Part shown: positions 44,526 through 54,580 of the stretch, in pieces
How the letters are laid out: each line of letters opens with the position of its first letter
Position numbering within the stretch: position 1 is the first letter of the stretch
Source: Arabidopsis thaliana
Lineage: Eukaryota > Streptophyta > Magnoliopsida > Brassicales > Brassicaceae
Length of the DNA: 64,000 bases
Direction of reading: 5' to 3'
Assembly: GCF_000001735.4 (NCBI RefSeq)
Contig: NC_003074.8
Location: 10,664,101 to 10,728,100 of the forward strand
The notes under the pieces: generated by a model
Seen by the model: the letters and a program-made list of their open reading frames with translations, nothing else
What the model was told of the DNA's origin: nothing
The model's database searches: none
Position numbers and translations under genes: made by a program

Positions 44526-45078
44526 TCTATATATACATTTTTGCAGTCATTTTGTGAAATAAATCATGTAGTTGAGACTTATTTACGATGGCTGCCACTG
44601 GATTTTAATGTTTGTTTTTGATAATTATAAAGAAAATCTTCGAATTAAATATTTGACATTTAACAATCTTCCTAAAATCTCTCCACATTAACTACACGAT
44701 TATTTACTAAAATAAAACTTCCAAAATATTTAATATCATTTAATTACAACAAAATTATCATTTTTAATATTGCTTTTCTCCATGACTATAACAATTCGAT
44801 TATAATCATCAAAGCGTAGAGATATAATTTGATAGCATTTAATTACTACAAAATTACAAAATATTTAGACAATGATTCATAAACATATCATAAATAAGAT
44901 CAACATTAATAAAATAAATGGGTTTTTTTACGGGACGGGTTTGGCAGGACGTTATTTAATAACATTTGTAAACTATAAAATAAAAATATTTTATAGATAG
45001 ATACAATTTGTAAACTTTTATATATACTAACTTTAAAAAATAAATTGTTCCCGCGGTACACCGCGGGTTAAAATCTAG
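44526..45078 (+). mobile_element. Non-autonomous Helitron, 553 bp (copy 2)
   Basis: Begins TCTATATATACATTTTTGC at 44526, just after an A, and ends CTAG at 45078, just before a T. The terminal 18-bp stem CCCGCGGTACACCGCGGG is at 45050-45067. Complete by these criteria, with no coding capacity. Inserted about 240 bp after the end of the At3g28560 pseudogene. Confidence 0.88.
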
Positions 45079-46433
45079 TATAGCTACAATCTTAAAGAAG
45101 TGTGAGTACTATAAAATCTTCCTTTAGTTTGTGTATTGTTCAATGTCCATGACTCGAAATGAATTTCATGAATTTATTAAAAAAACTAATGTAACATTTT
45201 AAGGATTTTTCAGTTCAAATTACTTTCTTAGTAACGAATAGAAACCAGAGTAAATACGAACAACAACTACTCAATAACTTATGGTAATACGACTTATCCC
45301 ATACTAGACTACTATACTAGTCTTGTTGTATATTATGTATTTTCTTGTCCTTATATAATAGAAAAGAAATACCAATTAATAAACGTATGGACATGAAATG
45401 GATCACCAAAAGATTCTTTTGAGGCGAATCTTTGAAGATATGAAAGATGGTATTGGTAACTTGTCCCACAAGAAATCATCTTCTCAGTCCTATCACAAAG
45501 GACTGTTTTTGGTGTGACAACAAAGTACTTCTTTCTTCCTGTTCAAAATCATCTCCACTCCACTGCTGACAAAGATTTCTAATCTCATGAAGTTATGATC
45601 AGGAGTAAAGATATTTAGTGCAAGTGTGTTCATAAGAATTTTTTTAAAAAATATTATAAATTTGGTGTGATTTTTTAGGTTACATAGTTATATTTGTGTG
45701 ATGGATATAAATTGATCTAGGATAAAGTTATATATATATATATGTATATATTAACTGATTATTTGAAATGTTGGAACAATTTACAATGCAACTTAATTTT
45801 CTTTAGCCAGAAATTGGTCCCCATACCCCTATATGACGTAACTTCAAAGATCAAAGCCCATAGTATCATCTCTATTATTAAAGCAAATATATCAAAATCT
45901 TTGAATTATATTTTCAGTCAAATCCCAAGAAGCTGAAAAGGACATGAAATTTACACCAGTATACTTTTTTTATTATAGAAAACTTGGTTATCAAGGAAAA
46001 ATAGAAATTTGAAGATTTCTAGTTTTAGAAGAAATTAAAAAAATTGAGAAATTTCCATTAAATAAAAAAGAAAGTGTGAAAATTCTTTCTAAATTAAGGA
46101 AAATGGAAGAAGATTTCGTTAATTACAGTATATTACACTAATACTAAGTAATAATGCAAATGTCCTATTTCTAAAAGGAATATGTAAATGAATAATACAA
46201 AATAACTAAAGAGCAAAAACAAAAAGAAACTTCCACATCATCAATCACTACGAAGACAACTACATAAAGAAACAGAGAGAGATCGCCACAACAAGAACAA
46301 AGATTATGACCTAAAACCAAATCGAGAGAAGATCAAAAACCCTTCATATTCTTTTTCTTTTGGTCGAATCTTCATATCCATTAAAAACAAGAAACCAGTT
46401 ATTGAAATCTTAATGAGATCGATCGTGAAGCCG
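45079..46433. other. Spacer and upstream region of At3g28570
   Basis: A TA microsatellite lies at about 45727-45750. 45800-45930 is homologous to the upstream blocks of At3g28540 and At3g28560. No gene. The At3g28570 leader occupies about the last 180 bases. Confidence 0.5.
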
Positions 46434-47789
46434 ATGTTTGCAGAAAACCTAACGAGGATTGGATCAAACGTGGCGGGTCTGTTCTTCGTCTGGTCAACTC
46501 TCAAGAGATACTTCCCTCGACAGATTCAGCAACTTCTCTTCAATGCAATCCAACGAATACCAATTTTCAAGAGGCTCTCAGACAAGATCCTCGAATTCTT
46601 CTCACCTTACGCTTACATCAGATTCCGTGAAATCGAAGGGTATAGATACAACTACGCTTTTGCAGCTGTGAAGACCTACCTTGGTGCAAAAGTTAACTCT
46701 GAAGTGAAGAATCTCAAAGGGAATCAGGTTAAAGAGAACATGTCTTTGGATTTGAAACGAGACGATGTTAAGATAGAAGAGGAGTATGAAGGTGTGAAGA
46801 TGTGGTGGGAGATCTTTAGATGTGTTAAAGGGAAGAAAATCTGTAGGCTTACTTTTCATAGAAGTAATTGGGATGTTGTGACTGGTTCTTACTTACGCTA
46901 CGTTGTTGAAGAAGGGAAATCGATTAAGGCGAGGAAGAAGAAAGTGATGGTGTTGATGAATAATCCGAGTTTGAATTGGAAAACAAGTATGAAAGGTCTT
47001 TGGACTTGCACTGAGTTCGAGCATCCCGCAACGTTTGATACATTGGCTATGGATATTGACAAGAAAGATGAGATTTTCAGAGATCTTGTGGCGTTTAGAG
47101 ATGGTAAAGAGTATTACGATAGGATTGGGAAAGCTTGGAAGAGGGGTTACTTGTTGTATGGACCTCCAGGGACGGGTAAGTCTACGATGATCGCGGCTAT
47201 GGCGAATCTTATGAAGTATAATATCTATGATCTTGAGTTAACTTCGATAGGGAACAACTGGGAGTTGAAGAAGCTGTTGATAGCTACGACTAATAAGTCT
47301 ATCATTGTGATTGAGGATATTGATTGTTCCTTGGATCTCACGGGAGAGAGGGAGGTTAAAGACCTAAAAGGCGATAAAGAAGGGAAGAAGAGTAATGCAG
47401 TTACACTCTCAGGGTTATTGAACTTTATAGATGGGATATGGTCAGCTTGTGGACAAGAGAGGATTCTTGTGTTTACAACGAATCATGTAGGGAAACTTGA
47501 CCAAGCTTTGATTAGAAGAGGTCGTATGGATATGCATATTGAGCTATCTTATTGTACGTTTGGTGCGTTCAAGATTCTTGCTAAGAACTATCTGAATATT
47601 GATTCGCATCACTTGTTTGGAGAGATTGAGTCTTTGCTTAAAGAAACGAAGATTACACCGGCTGATGTTGCGGAGCATATGATGGCGAAAGAAGTTGATG
47701 GTTCACTTAAGGGTTTGATTCGAGCTTTGGAGAGGATTAAGTGGAGTCAAAACGTTAAAGTCGAAGAACAATTACAACAAGGAGATTAA
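46434..47789 (+). CDS. AT3G28570: BCS1-like AAA ATPase, short-insert type (At3g28570)
   Basis: 451 residues from the Met at 46434 (MFAENLTRIGSNVAGLFFVW); an in-frame Met at 46413 would add seven basic residues, and I prefer the second by alignment with At3g28600/610. Hydrophobic anchor at about 10-27, Walker A GPPGTGKST 243-251, Walker B IIVIEDIDCSLDLTGE, a short insert (REVKDLKGDKEGKKSN), sensor-1 FTTNH, then LDQALIRRGR, where Gln replaces the Pro of LDPAL found in all other copies here. The tail is short and not coiled (ending EEQLQQGD). Belongs with At3g28600 and At3g28610, which share the MDMHIELSYC signature. Family role: membrane-bound AAA motor; substrate unknown. Confidence 0.9.
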   Translation: MFAENLTRIGSNVAGLFFVWSTLKRYFPRQIQQLLFNAIQRIPIFKRLSDKILEFFSPYAYIRFREIEGYRYNYAFAAVKTYLGAKVNSEVKNLKGNQVKENMSLDLKRDDVKIEEEYEGVKMWWEIFRCVKGKKICRLTFHRSNWDVVTGSYLRYVVEEGKSIKARKKKVMVLMNNPSLNWKTSMKGLWTCTEFEHPATFDTLAMDIDKKDEIFRDLVAFRDGKEYYDRIGKAWKRGYLLYGPPGTGKSTMIAAMANLMKYNIYDLELTSIGNNWELKKLLIATTNKSIIVIEDIDCSLDLTGEREVKDLKGDKEGKKSNAVTLSGLLNFIDGIWSACGQERILVFTTNHVGKLDQALIRRGRMDMHIELSYCTFGAFKILAKNYLNIDSHHLFGEIESLLKETKITPADVAEHMMAKEVDGSLKGLIRALERIKWSQNVKVEEQLQQGD

Positions 47790-47920
47790 CCAATGAGATT
47801 CTAGTGATGCAATTTCATTAGCTGCTTTGAATTTCTGTTCATATTTTAGACTCTTAAGTCACCAATTCTAGCTTGTAAGATCAAACGTGTTGAATTTAAG
47901 AGCTGAGATTAATATATCTA

Positions 47921-48561
47921 CTACTTCAGCCTCTTGTAGATCTTTAACAGTGCTTGGATTGACTTACTTTGGTGAGCCTCAATCACTTCCTTAAGCTTCT
48001 CGTAGCTTTTGGTCTCATACTCCATGAACACTTCCTACAATTTTCAGATCAAACCAGACCAAATTAGTATATGTTAGTTGTTTATTAGACCACATATGAA
48101 TAGTTAACAGCAAACTAGTACCTGCACATGGAACTTGACTCACATTGACAATGAGTACTTAGCCAAATCATTTGCACCTTCCAAAGTTGGTGATCAAATC
48201 TATTATATGGCCACAAAGTTGTTTGAAACTCAACCTAGATAGAGGATAAAATTTCGAAAGCTTCAAAATTTAGAGAGAGGAAAACCACTTTCTCGTTAAA
48301 GTCTTTGCCTTGCTTCACAAGTTTGAAGCTTTCCACTACAGAGAGACCCTGATTCAGTTTACCAGTAAAAGAGAAGAAGCAAATGTGTGTGAGAATTGGT
48401 GATTAGGGTCTCACCTCCACTTACATTGTATTCTAGCACCTTCAACGAAAGAAAGGGGGTTGACTTGAGATCCACCAATAAAGAAGAAAAATAAAGCTCC
48501 TCACTTTGTATAGAGAAGACGGCAAAGAACTCACTTGAAATTGCAGAGATCCCGACGACAT
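47921..48561 (-). CDS. Possible small multi-exon gene, unrecognised
   Basis: Tentative exons on the minus strand: 48561-48535 (MSSGSLQFQ, donor GTGAGT), 48443-48429 (VLEYN, donor GTAAGT), 48348 to about 48289 (GLSVVESFKLVKQGKDFNEK, weak donor GTGGTT) and 48034-47921 (EVFMEYETKSYEKLKEVIEAHQ..., stop TAG). The product is about 70 residues, charged and helical, perhaps coiled coil. Support: three TGGGCY site II elements directly upstream (48610-48652) and good splice consensus at two introns. Weak points: a 15-nt exon, an uncertain third donor and no recognised family. The last exon also contains AAA/GTAAGT, which could be another donor. Confidence 0.35.
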
Positions 48562-48660
48562 GCTTCAGGTCTGTTTTGGTTTGTAGCCGATTAAAAAAGC
48601 TTTCGAAGACTGAGTGAGATGGGCTTCGGATTGGGCTTATGTATTGGGCCTAAAAGTTTG
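48562..48660 (-). promoter_or_regulatory. Site II (TGGGCY) promoter cluster
   Basis: GATGGGCTTC, ATTGGGCTTA and ATTGGGCCTA stand within 40 bp (about 48618-48652), the arrangement seen in promoters of constitutive plant genes. It lies 50-90 bp upstream of the putative ATG at 48561. Confidence 0.5.
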
Positions 48661-49728
48661 CTTATTTTTCTTACCAAAACCCTCTATGAGTCAAAGAGTC
48701 CTTTATGGACATTTAAGTCTTCTCATTTGTGCACAACTCTGAAGACAACTCCACAATTCGATTATTCCAAAATCAAGCTTCACAAGAGAAGAAGAACTCG
48801 TTTTTTGAAGTCTTCAAAAACAGTCAAAGCCACAACAAGGAGATTTCACTATTGAAAACCAATAAAATTCTATTGGTGCTATTTCATTAGCTGTTTTGAA
48901 TTAAATAGGTACATTAATGTTAATGTAAAAGTTCACCTCCTACACTTTGTGTTTAATATGGATTATTTTTGTGATTAGTATAACAGAGACTATAGCTAGT
49001 AATAGTTTTCGTAAATCTGAATAAAAGTTGCAAGATGTATGTACAACAAATAGTAATTGTGTTTTATCCATCTAATTTCAACAACACCAAAAATGATCTC
49101 ACGTTGATATTGTGGGATATTCAAAAAGTTAGTACACGCAGATTGTCCACCATGTGTGTCATAACATCAACACTTTATGGTAAATCAAGAATGATCAGAG
49201 TAATGATTAGCAAGGTTACTCTAGGTATTCGCGATGCTCTGTAAAGTTGGAGTTCATTTCTCCATTGCCAATTCATCTCCTCTTAATAACGCTAATAATA
49301 TGCTGATTTAATGTTAAGAAAATAATCTGTCTCCTTAATTTCATTATGGATACTCAGTTTGAGAGAAACGAATATCAACTAATCATCTTGAGACATAACA
49401 TGTTGTTGATTGGTGGTGATAATATTTATAGAAAGTATATAGAACCTCTCTAAAAAAGCAAGAGAGTTTAAAACGATTATTCGTTTTTTCTATAACTAAA
49501 ATTTTAACTTTTATTCGTAAAGCTTATTATATTAGTTTTTGTTAGTCATATAAATACTATGATATTTAATTCATGTGGATCATCATATTACAAAACTTAT
49601 TTTTGGTTGTAATTGATTAAGTGTGAAAGTCAAAATTAAGCATGGACATGTAAATCTAACCGACCTTTCCAAACTAAACCAGAGTTGTAGGATTATCAGA
49701 TGTCCAATGCAGGTACAAATTACCCAAC
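48661..49728. other. Spacer
   Basis: No gene recognised. Short frames (48619-48855, 49035-49244) have no domain signal. Confidence 0.45.
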
Positions 49729-49968
49729 CAGTGGCGGACCTACTAAAAAGGTAGGGGGTTCAGTTGACCCAGGTTAAATTTACATATTAGTTTTAATGCA
49801 AAGGAATCCTAACGGAGAAAGTAGCACAGTTGATAAACTCCTCTTCAATGATCCACCTTTATCTCTAGTTTGATCCTCCCTTCTTAGACTTTTGGTGTAA
49901 TTTTTGTTCTATTACATGATCAAAAAAAATATATGAACCAGGTAAAAATTAATCCTGGTCCGCCACTG
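49729..49968. mobile_element. hAT-type MITE, 240 bp, with 8-bp target duplication
   Basis: Terminal inverted repeats CAGTGGCGGACC (49729-49740) and GGTCCGCCACTG (49957-49968) are perfect over 12 bp. The element is flanked by TACCCAAC (49721-49728) and TACCCAAA (49969-49976), an 8-bp duplication with one mismatch, the hAT signature. No coding frame, so it needed a transposase in trans. Confidence 0.9.
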
Positions 49969-51635
49969 TACCCAAAAAGTATTATTAGTCGTTGACAATA
50001 AAAATTTTTAAGAAAGCATATATATTATTGATCGAAAATAATTCATGAAATTATTTATATAGTTTGATGCTACTTTATTAGCTGGTTTAAATTTTTTTCT
50101 ACTTTTGTAAAAATCAAATTTTTAACTTTTAGTCAGAAATTCTAGCTTATAAGATCGAACTTATTGAATTAAATAGGTATATTAACAACTAACAGTCTTC
50201 GTAGAGCTATGATGTCAAAAGGGGGTCATTTGACCCCATCAATATTTGAAATTTTTGTTTACAAGGTTTAACTATTTGGTAGTTGTTCATACTTTTGTTT
50301 AAATGTTAATGTTAACCCCCTTGCCCCGTTTTCGAATCTTATTCTTGCACTCTTCTATTATTTTATTTTTCCATTTATGCAGTCTTTAACTCTTTCCACT
50401 TTTGTACATATCAAATTTATACATTTTAAAAAAAAAATTGAGGAACAAAAAGAATATATCATATCATTTCTTCACCACTAATATAGAAGAATTTTGTAAT
50501 AAAAATTGGTCTAGACGGTGCGTAGGCGTTTGACTTGGCGCTCATGAGGGTATAGGCGCCTTGATTTTTTTCTAGACGGGGAAGCAAATCGGTGGACCGG
50601 TCTAAACGGTCAAAATCGGTTTAGACGGTCAAATCGTTTAGTTTATAATTTGGTAATTTTATTGAATTTTGTATTTTCAAAGCCCACCCCATGATCAGGC
50701 CTGTTGAGTTTTGTTATATATATTATTTTCCAATAATAATGAGTTTGATGAAATCAAAGTGGAAACGTCCAATTTTAATGAGTTTTATGCCCATTTGGGC
50801 TTTCATTTAATAAAATGAAATGGTCGACAAAAAAAAATCGTCCAATTAAATACGTTATCGTTCTCGGTTCAGTGGACCTAAACCAATTCTTCAAATGTCT
50901 CAATCCGTGACTGTGTTAGTTGGACTTGAGCTTATAATAGTATGACTGTATGAGTAACAGTCGCCCTACGTTAAAAAGACAGGCGTCTTCCTGGAAACGG
51001 ATACACACTATGACACAAACCACGAGAACTCAGGAAATTTGTTTTATTAGATACATTATTTCGCTATCATGCATTTTAATGGACCAAGATTCTTAAGTTT
51101 TCTAATGGATAGATTATATTTCATGTAGGAAAATGATCATCATTAGCAAGAACTAAAGAGAAAATCCTAATGATCATCATTAACAAGAACTAGAGAGAAA
51201 AGTCTTTAAAACTACATAGTGGGGTTGTCTATTTGTTTAAAGCTCGTCAAATTTGGAGGAAGCCATATATATAAAACTTGACTAACAAGTTTGATTAGTC
51301 AATAAAGCACATTTGAGTTCTTAATCCGAGCAATTTCCTTCTCTTTTCGTCTTTTCGACTTTTGTTTTTTATGCCCTTTTCCATATAAAGTTTTGTCGTA
51401 AGGTAATTTCCTTGTGATGTCACATGTGCATGCGCATACATAAAAAAATTAATAATATAACGTTGATAAAGACTTCTCAAGTCCATATAACTATCATTTA
51501 GCTCTTGTGTACCAGAACCACCATCTTCTTCCCCCATAACACTCTTCTTCTCTCATCAAAATCTCTAACTCAAACCTTCCTTTGATCCCAAGAAATCTCT
51601 TCCAAAGCCCTAAGCCAAAAGCTTCAAGAGAAAAA
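49969..51635. other. Spacer and upstream region of At3g28580
   Basis: A degenerate TAGACGG/TAGGCG-type repeat lies at about 50510-50640. A 27-bp direct repeat is near 51160-51205 (AATGATCATCATTA, CAAGAACTA). A TATA box (ATATATATAAAAC) is at about 51265-51277, about 360 bp before the ATG. No gene. Confidence 0.5.
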
Positions 51636-53138
51636 ATGGCGATGATGGGTCAGTTATGGACTAACACAGGCTCTGCTCTTGCAACACTAATGTTTGTATA
51701 CACAATCTTCAAACAATTCTTCCCTCTCTTCGGACCCCAGTTGGAACCATTCCTTTATAGACTCTTCGGTCGCTTCTACCCTTACATCCAAATAACATTC
51801 CATGAATACAGCGGAGAGCATTTCAAGAGAAGCGAAGCCTACTTGGGGATCCAGAGCTATCTAAGCAAAGACTCTTCTGCTAGAGCAAAGAAACTCAAAG
51901 CCAACACAACTAAAGGAAGCAAATCTATTGTTCTTAGCATGGATGATAAGGAAGAGATCACTGACGATTTTGAGGGCATTAGGGTTTGGTGGCAGTCGAA
52001 GAAAGAGGGAGCTACTAGGCAATCTTTCTCGTTTTACCCTGAAGCTAATGAGAAGAGATATTACATGTTAAGGTTCCACAGACGTGACCGAGAAGTAATC
52101 ATAGAGAGGTATCTTGAGCATGTTATGAGAGAAGGGAAGACGATAGAGCAAAAGAACAGAGAGAGGAAGCTTTATTCGAATACTCCGGGTCAGAGCCATG
52201 GAAACAACAGTAAGTGGAGTCATGTAACCTTTGAGCATCCAGCTACGTTTGATACTCTAGCTATGGAAGAGAATAAGAAGGAAGAGATCAAGAGTGATCT
52301 GATCAAGTTTAGTAAGAGTAAAGATTATTACAAGAAGATCGGAAAAGCGTGGAAGAGAGGGTATCTTTTGTTTGGACCACCCGGGACTGGGAAGTCTACA
52401 ATGATCGCAGCGATGGCTAATTTCTTGGAGTATGATGTTTATGATCTTGAGTTGACAACGGTTAAGGATAATACACATCTGAGAAGGTTATTGATTGAGA
52501 CTTCAGCGAAATCGATTATTGTGATTGAAGATATCGATTGTTCGCTTAATCTAACGGGGCAGAGAAAGAAGAAGGAGGAGGAAGAGGAAGATGGAGACGA
52601 TAAGAACACGATTGAGAAGAAGATGATGATGAAGAATGAAGGTGAGAATAAAGAGAGTAAAGTTACTTTATCAGGGCTACTAAATTTCATTGATGGTTTA
52701 TGGTCAGCTTGTGGTGGTGAGAGGATCATTGTATTCACTACAAACTTTGTGGACAAGTTAGATCCGGCTTTGATTAGGAAAGGAAGAATGGATAAGCATA
52801 TAGAGATGTCGTATTGTTGTTTCGAAGCGTTTAAGGTATTGGCTAAGAACTATTTGGATGTGGAAGAGAGTGAGATGTTTGAGGAGATAAAGAGGTTGCT
52901 TGAGGTTGAAGAAATCAAGATGACACCGGCGGATGTTGGGGAGAATCTGTTACCGAAGTCAGAAAAGGAAGGAGGTGAGACTTGTTTGAAGAGATTGATC
53001 GAAGCGTTGAAGGAAGAGAAGGAGGAAGCGAAGAAGAAGGTCGAGGAAGAGGAGGAAGAGAAGCAGAGGAAAAAGGAAAAGGTGAAAGAAATAGAGGCAG
53101 AGAAAGAGAAGAAGAAAAAGATTGAAGAAGAGAATTGA
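51636..53138 (+). CDS. AT3G28580: BCS1-like AAA ATPase (At3g28580)
   Basis: 500 residues from the Met at 51636 (MAMMGQLWTNTGSALATLMFVY); the frame is open for 18 more codons upstream, but those lack any conserved sequence. Anchor at about 9-26, Walker A GPPGTGKST 247-255, Walker B IIVIEDIDCSLNLT (Asn where others have Asp), Lys/Glu/Met insert (KKMMMKNEGEN), sensor-1 FTTNF, ALIRKGRMDKH (Lys where others have Arg), and a long Lys/Glu coiled tail. The most diverged of the long-insert lineage. I recall this locus as a rapidly induced marker of singlet-oxygen and abiotic stress with ER localisation; that is literature memory, not visible here. Confidence 0.93.
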   Translation: MAMMGQLWTNTGSALATLMFVYTIFKQFFPLFGPQLEPFLYRLFGRFYPYIQITFHEYSGEHFKRSEAYLGIQSYLSKDSSARAKKLKANTTKGSKSIVLSMDDKEEITDDFEGIRVWWQSKKEGATRQSFSFYPEANEKRYYMLRFHRRDREVIIERYLEHVMREGKTIEQKNRERKLYSNTPGQSHGNNSKWSHVTFEHPATFDTLAMEENKKEEIKSDLIKFSKSKDYYKKIGKAWKRGYLLFGPPGTGKSTMIAAMANFLEYDVYDLELTTVKDNTHLRRLLIETSAKSIIVIEDIDCSLNLTGQRKKKEEEEEDGDDKNTIEKKMMMKNEGENKESKVTLSGLLNFIDGLWSACGGERIIVFTTNFVDKLDPALIRKGRMDKHIEMSYCCFEAFKVLAKNYLDVEESEMFEEIKRLLEVEEIKMTPADVGENLLPKSEKEGGETCLKRLIEALKEEKEEAKKKVEEEEEEKQRKKEKVKEIEAEKEKKKKIEEEN

Positions 53139-53694
53139 GTTTGAAGGAAATTTGTTGGATTGTAGTATCTAACTGAAATAATTGTAGTCTGATTGGTTCA
53201 TCTTATGAATGTTTTGTGTTTCATTTAGCTAATCAGAAGATTCATAACATTGGTCAACCAGGTAACATGAAAAACAAATTACGTATAGCCAAGAAACATC
53301 GCTGACGTGTACATAAAAGAAATGTGAACGTAAAGCGATCCTAGCTCTAATTGAAAACTCGAGTTTGTCAACAGAAACATACTCTTGTCTCTACGAGAGG
53401 TTGTCACTAAAGATCATGGATTGAAGCCTGAAAAACATTTCACTGAATAAGTGTGTAAGTTTTTGGAAGTAGCTCGTTGAATCTTCTAAATGGACTTTAT
53501 GTCCGTTTAGGCCTTGGCCGGATAAGCTTGGCCTGTTTATGCCCATTTAGAACCCATTTGTCATGTTTAGGACAATTTATAGTTAGCCCACATGCTACAG
53601 TTGACCATTTTTTTTTTTTTTTTTTGGTTATCAAATCAATTTTTTTAAGGGTGAATTAGCTGTGTAGCCATATTTGGAACAAAAATAAAGAATA
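53139..53694. other. 3' flank of At3g28580
   Basis: 3' UTR, then AT-rich DNA with a T-run at 53611-53625. No gene. Confidence 0.5.
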
Positions 53695-54244
53695 CTAGAT
53701 TTTAATCTGCGGTACACCGCGAGAACAATTTATTTTTTAAAATTAGTATACATAAAAGTTTGCAAATTGTATCTATCTATAAAATATTTTTATTTTATAG
53801 TTTACAATTGTTATTAAGTAACGTTCTGCCAAACCCGTCCCATAAAAAAATCATTTATTTTATTAATGTTAATCTTATTTATGATATGTTTATGAATTAT
53901 TGTCTAAATATTTTGTAATTTTGTAGTAATTAAATGTTATCAAATATCTTTGCGGTTTGATGATTATAATTGAATTGTTATAGTCATGGAGAAAAGGAAT
54001 ATCAAAAATGATAATTTTGTAGTAATTAAATGATAATTAAATATTTTGTAAGTTTTATTTTAGTAACTAATCGTGTAGTTAATGTGGAGAGATTTAGGGT
54101 AGATTGTTAAATGTCAAATATTTAATTGAAAGATTTTTTTTCTAATTATCAAAAACAAACATTAAAATCCAGTGGCAGCCATTGTAAATAAGTCTCAACT
54201 ACAGGATTTATTTCGCAAAATGGCTTCAAAAGTGTATATGTAGA
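53695..54244 (-). mobile_element. Non-autonomous Helitron, 550 bp (copy 3)
   Basis: On the minus strand it begins TCTACATATACACTTTTG at 54244 and ends CTAG at 53695, inserted between A and T. The terminal stem (about 53706-53722) is decayed (CTGCGGTACACCGCGAG), so this copy is probably older or less conserved than copies 1 and 2. The interior is collinear with copy 2. Confidence 0.85.
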
Positions 54245-54363
54245 TAGCCATATAATTTAGATAACTGAGCAAGTAACCAAAAACCCTAAATAATTACAAG
54301 TCTATCCCTGCATTATTTCCTTATTTTCCAATTTGCCATAACTCTGAAACGCATAGCCGCATA

Positions 54364-54580
54364 GGTGATGGTGATGGTGACAACAACAGTGCCAGTGCCG
54401 ATGTTAATGGTGATGATAACTGTGGCGGTGCCGGTGGTAATAGTGAAACAACAGTGGAGGTGGCGATGGTGGCGATGGTGACGATAACAGTGCCGGTGCC
54501 GGTGGTGATGGTGACGGCAACAATGGCGGTACCGGTGACGATGGTGACGACAATAATGGTGGTGCCGGTGGCGAAAAGAT
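54364..54580. repeat. GGTGAT/GCCGGTGG minisatellite
   Basis: A tract of imperfect triplet-based units (GGTGATGGTGAC, GTGCCGGTGCCGGTGG, GGCGATGGTGGC) over about 215 bp, markedly GC-rich for this region. It keeps frames open on both strands and makes Val/Thr/Ala-rich or Gly/Asp/Asn-rich conceptual peptides; I treat those as by-products. Confidence 0.7.

Noticed and set aside
46413-46433. Upstream Met (MRSIVKP) as the start of At3g28570
   Set aside because: It adds seven basic residues absent from paralogues; the second Met aligns with the start of At3g28600/610. Not excluded.
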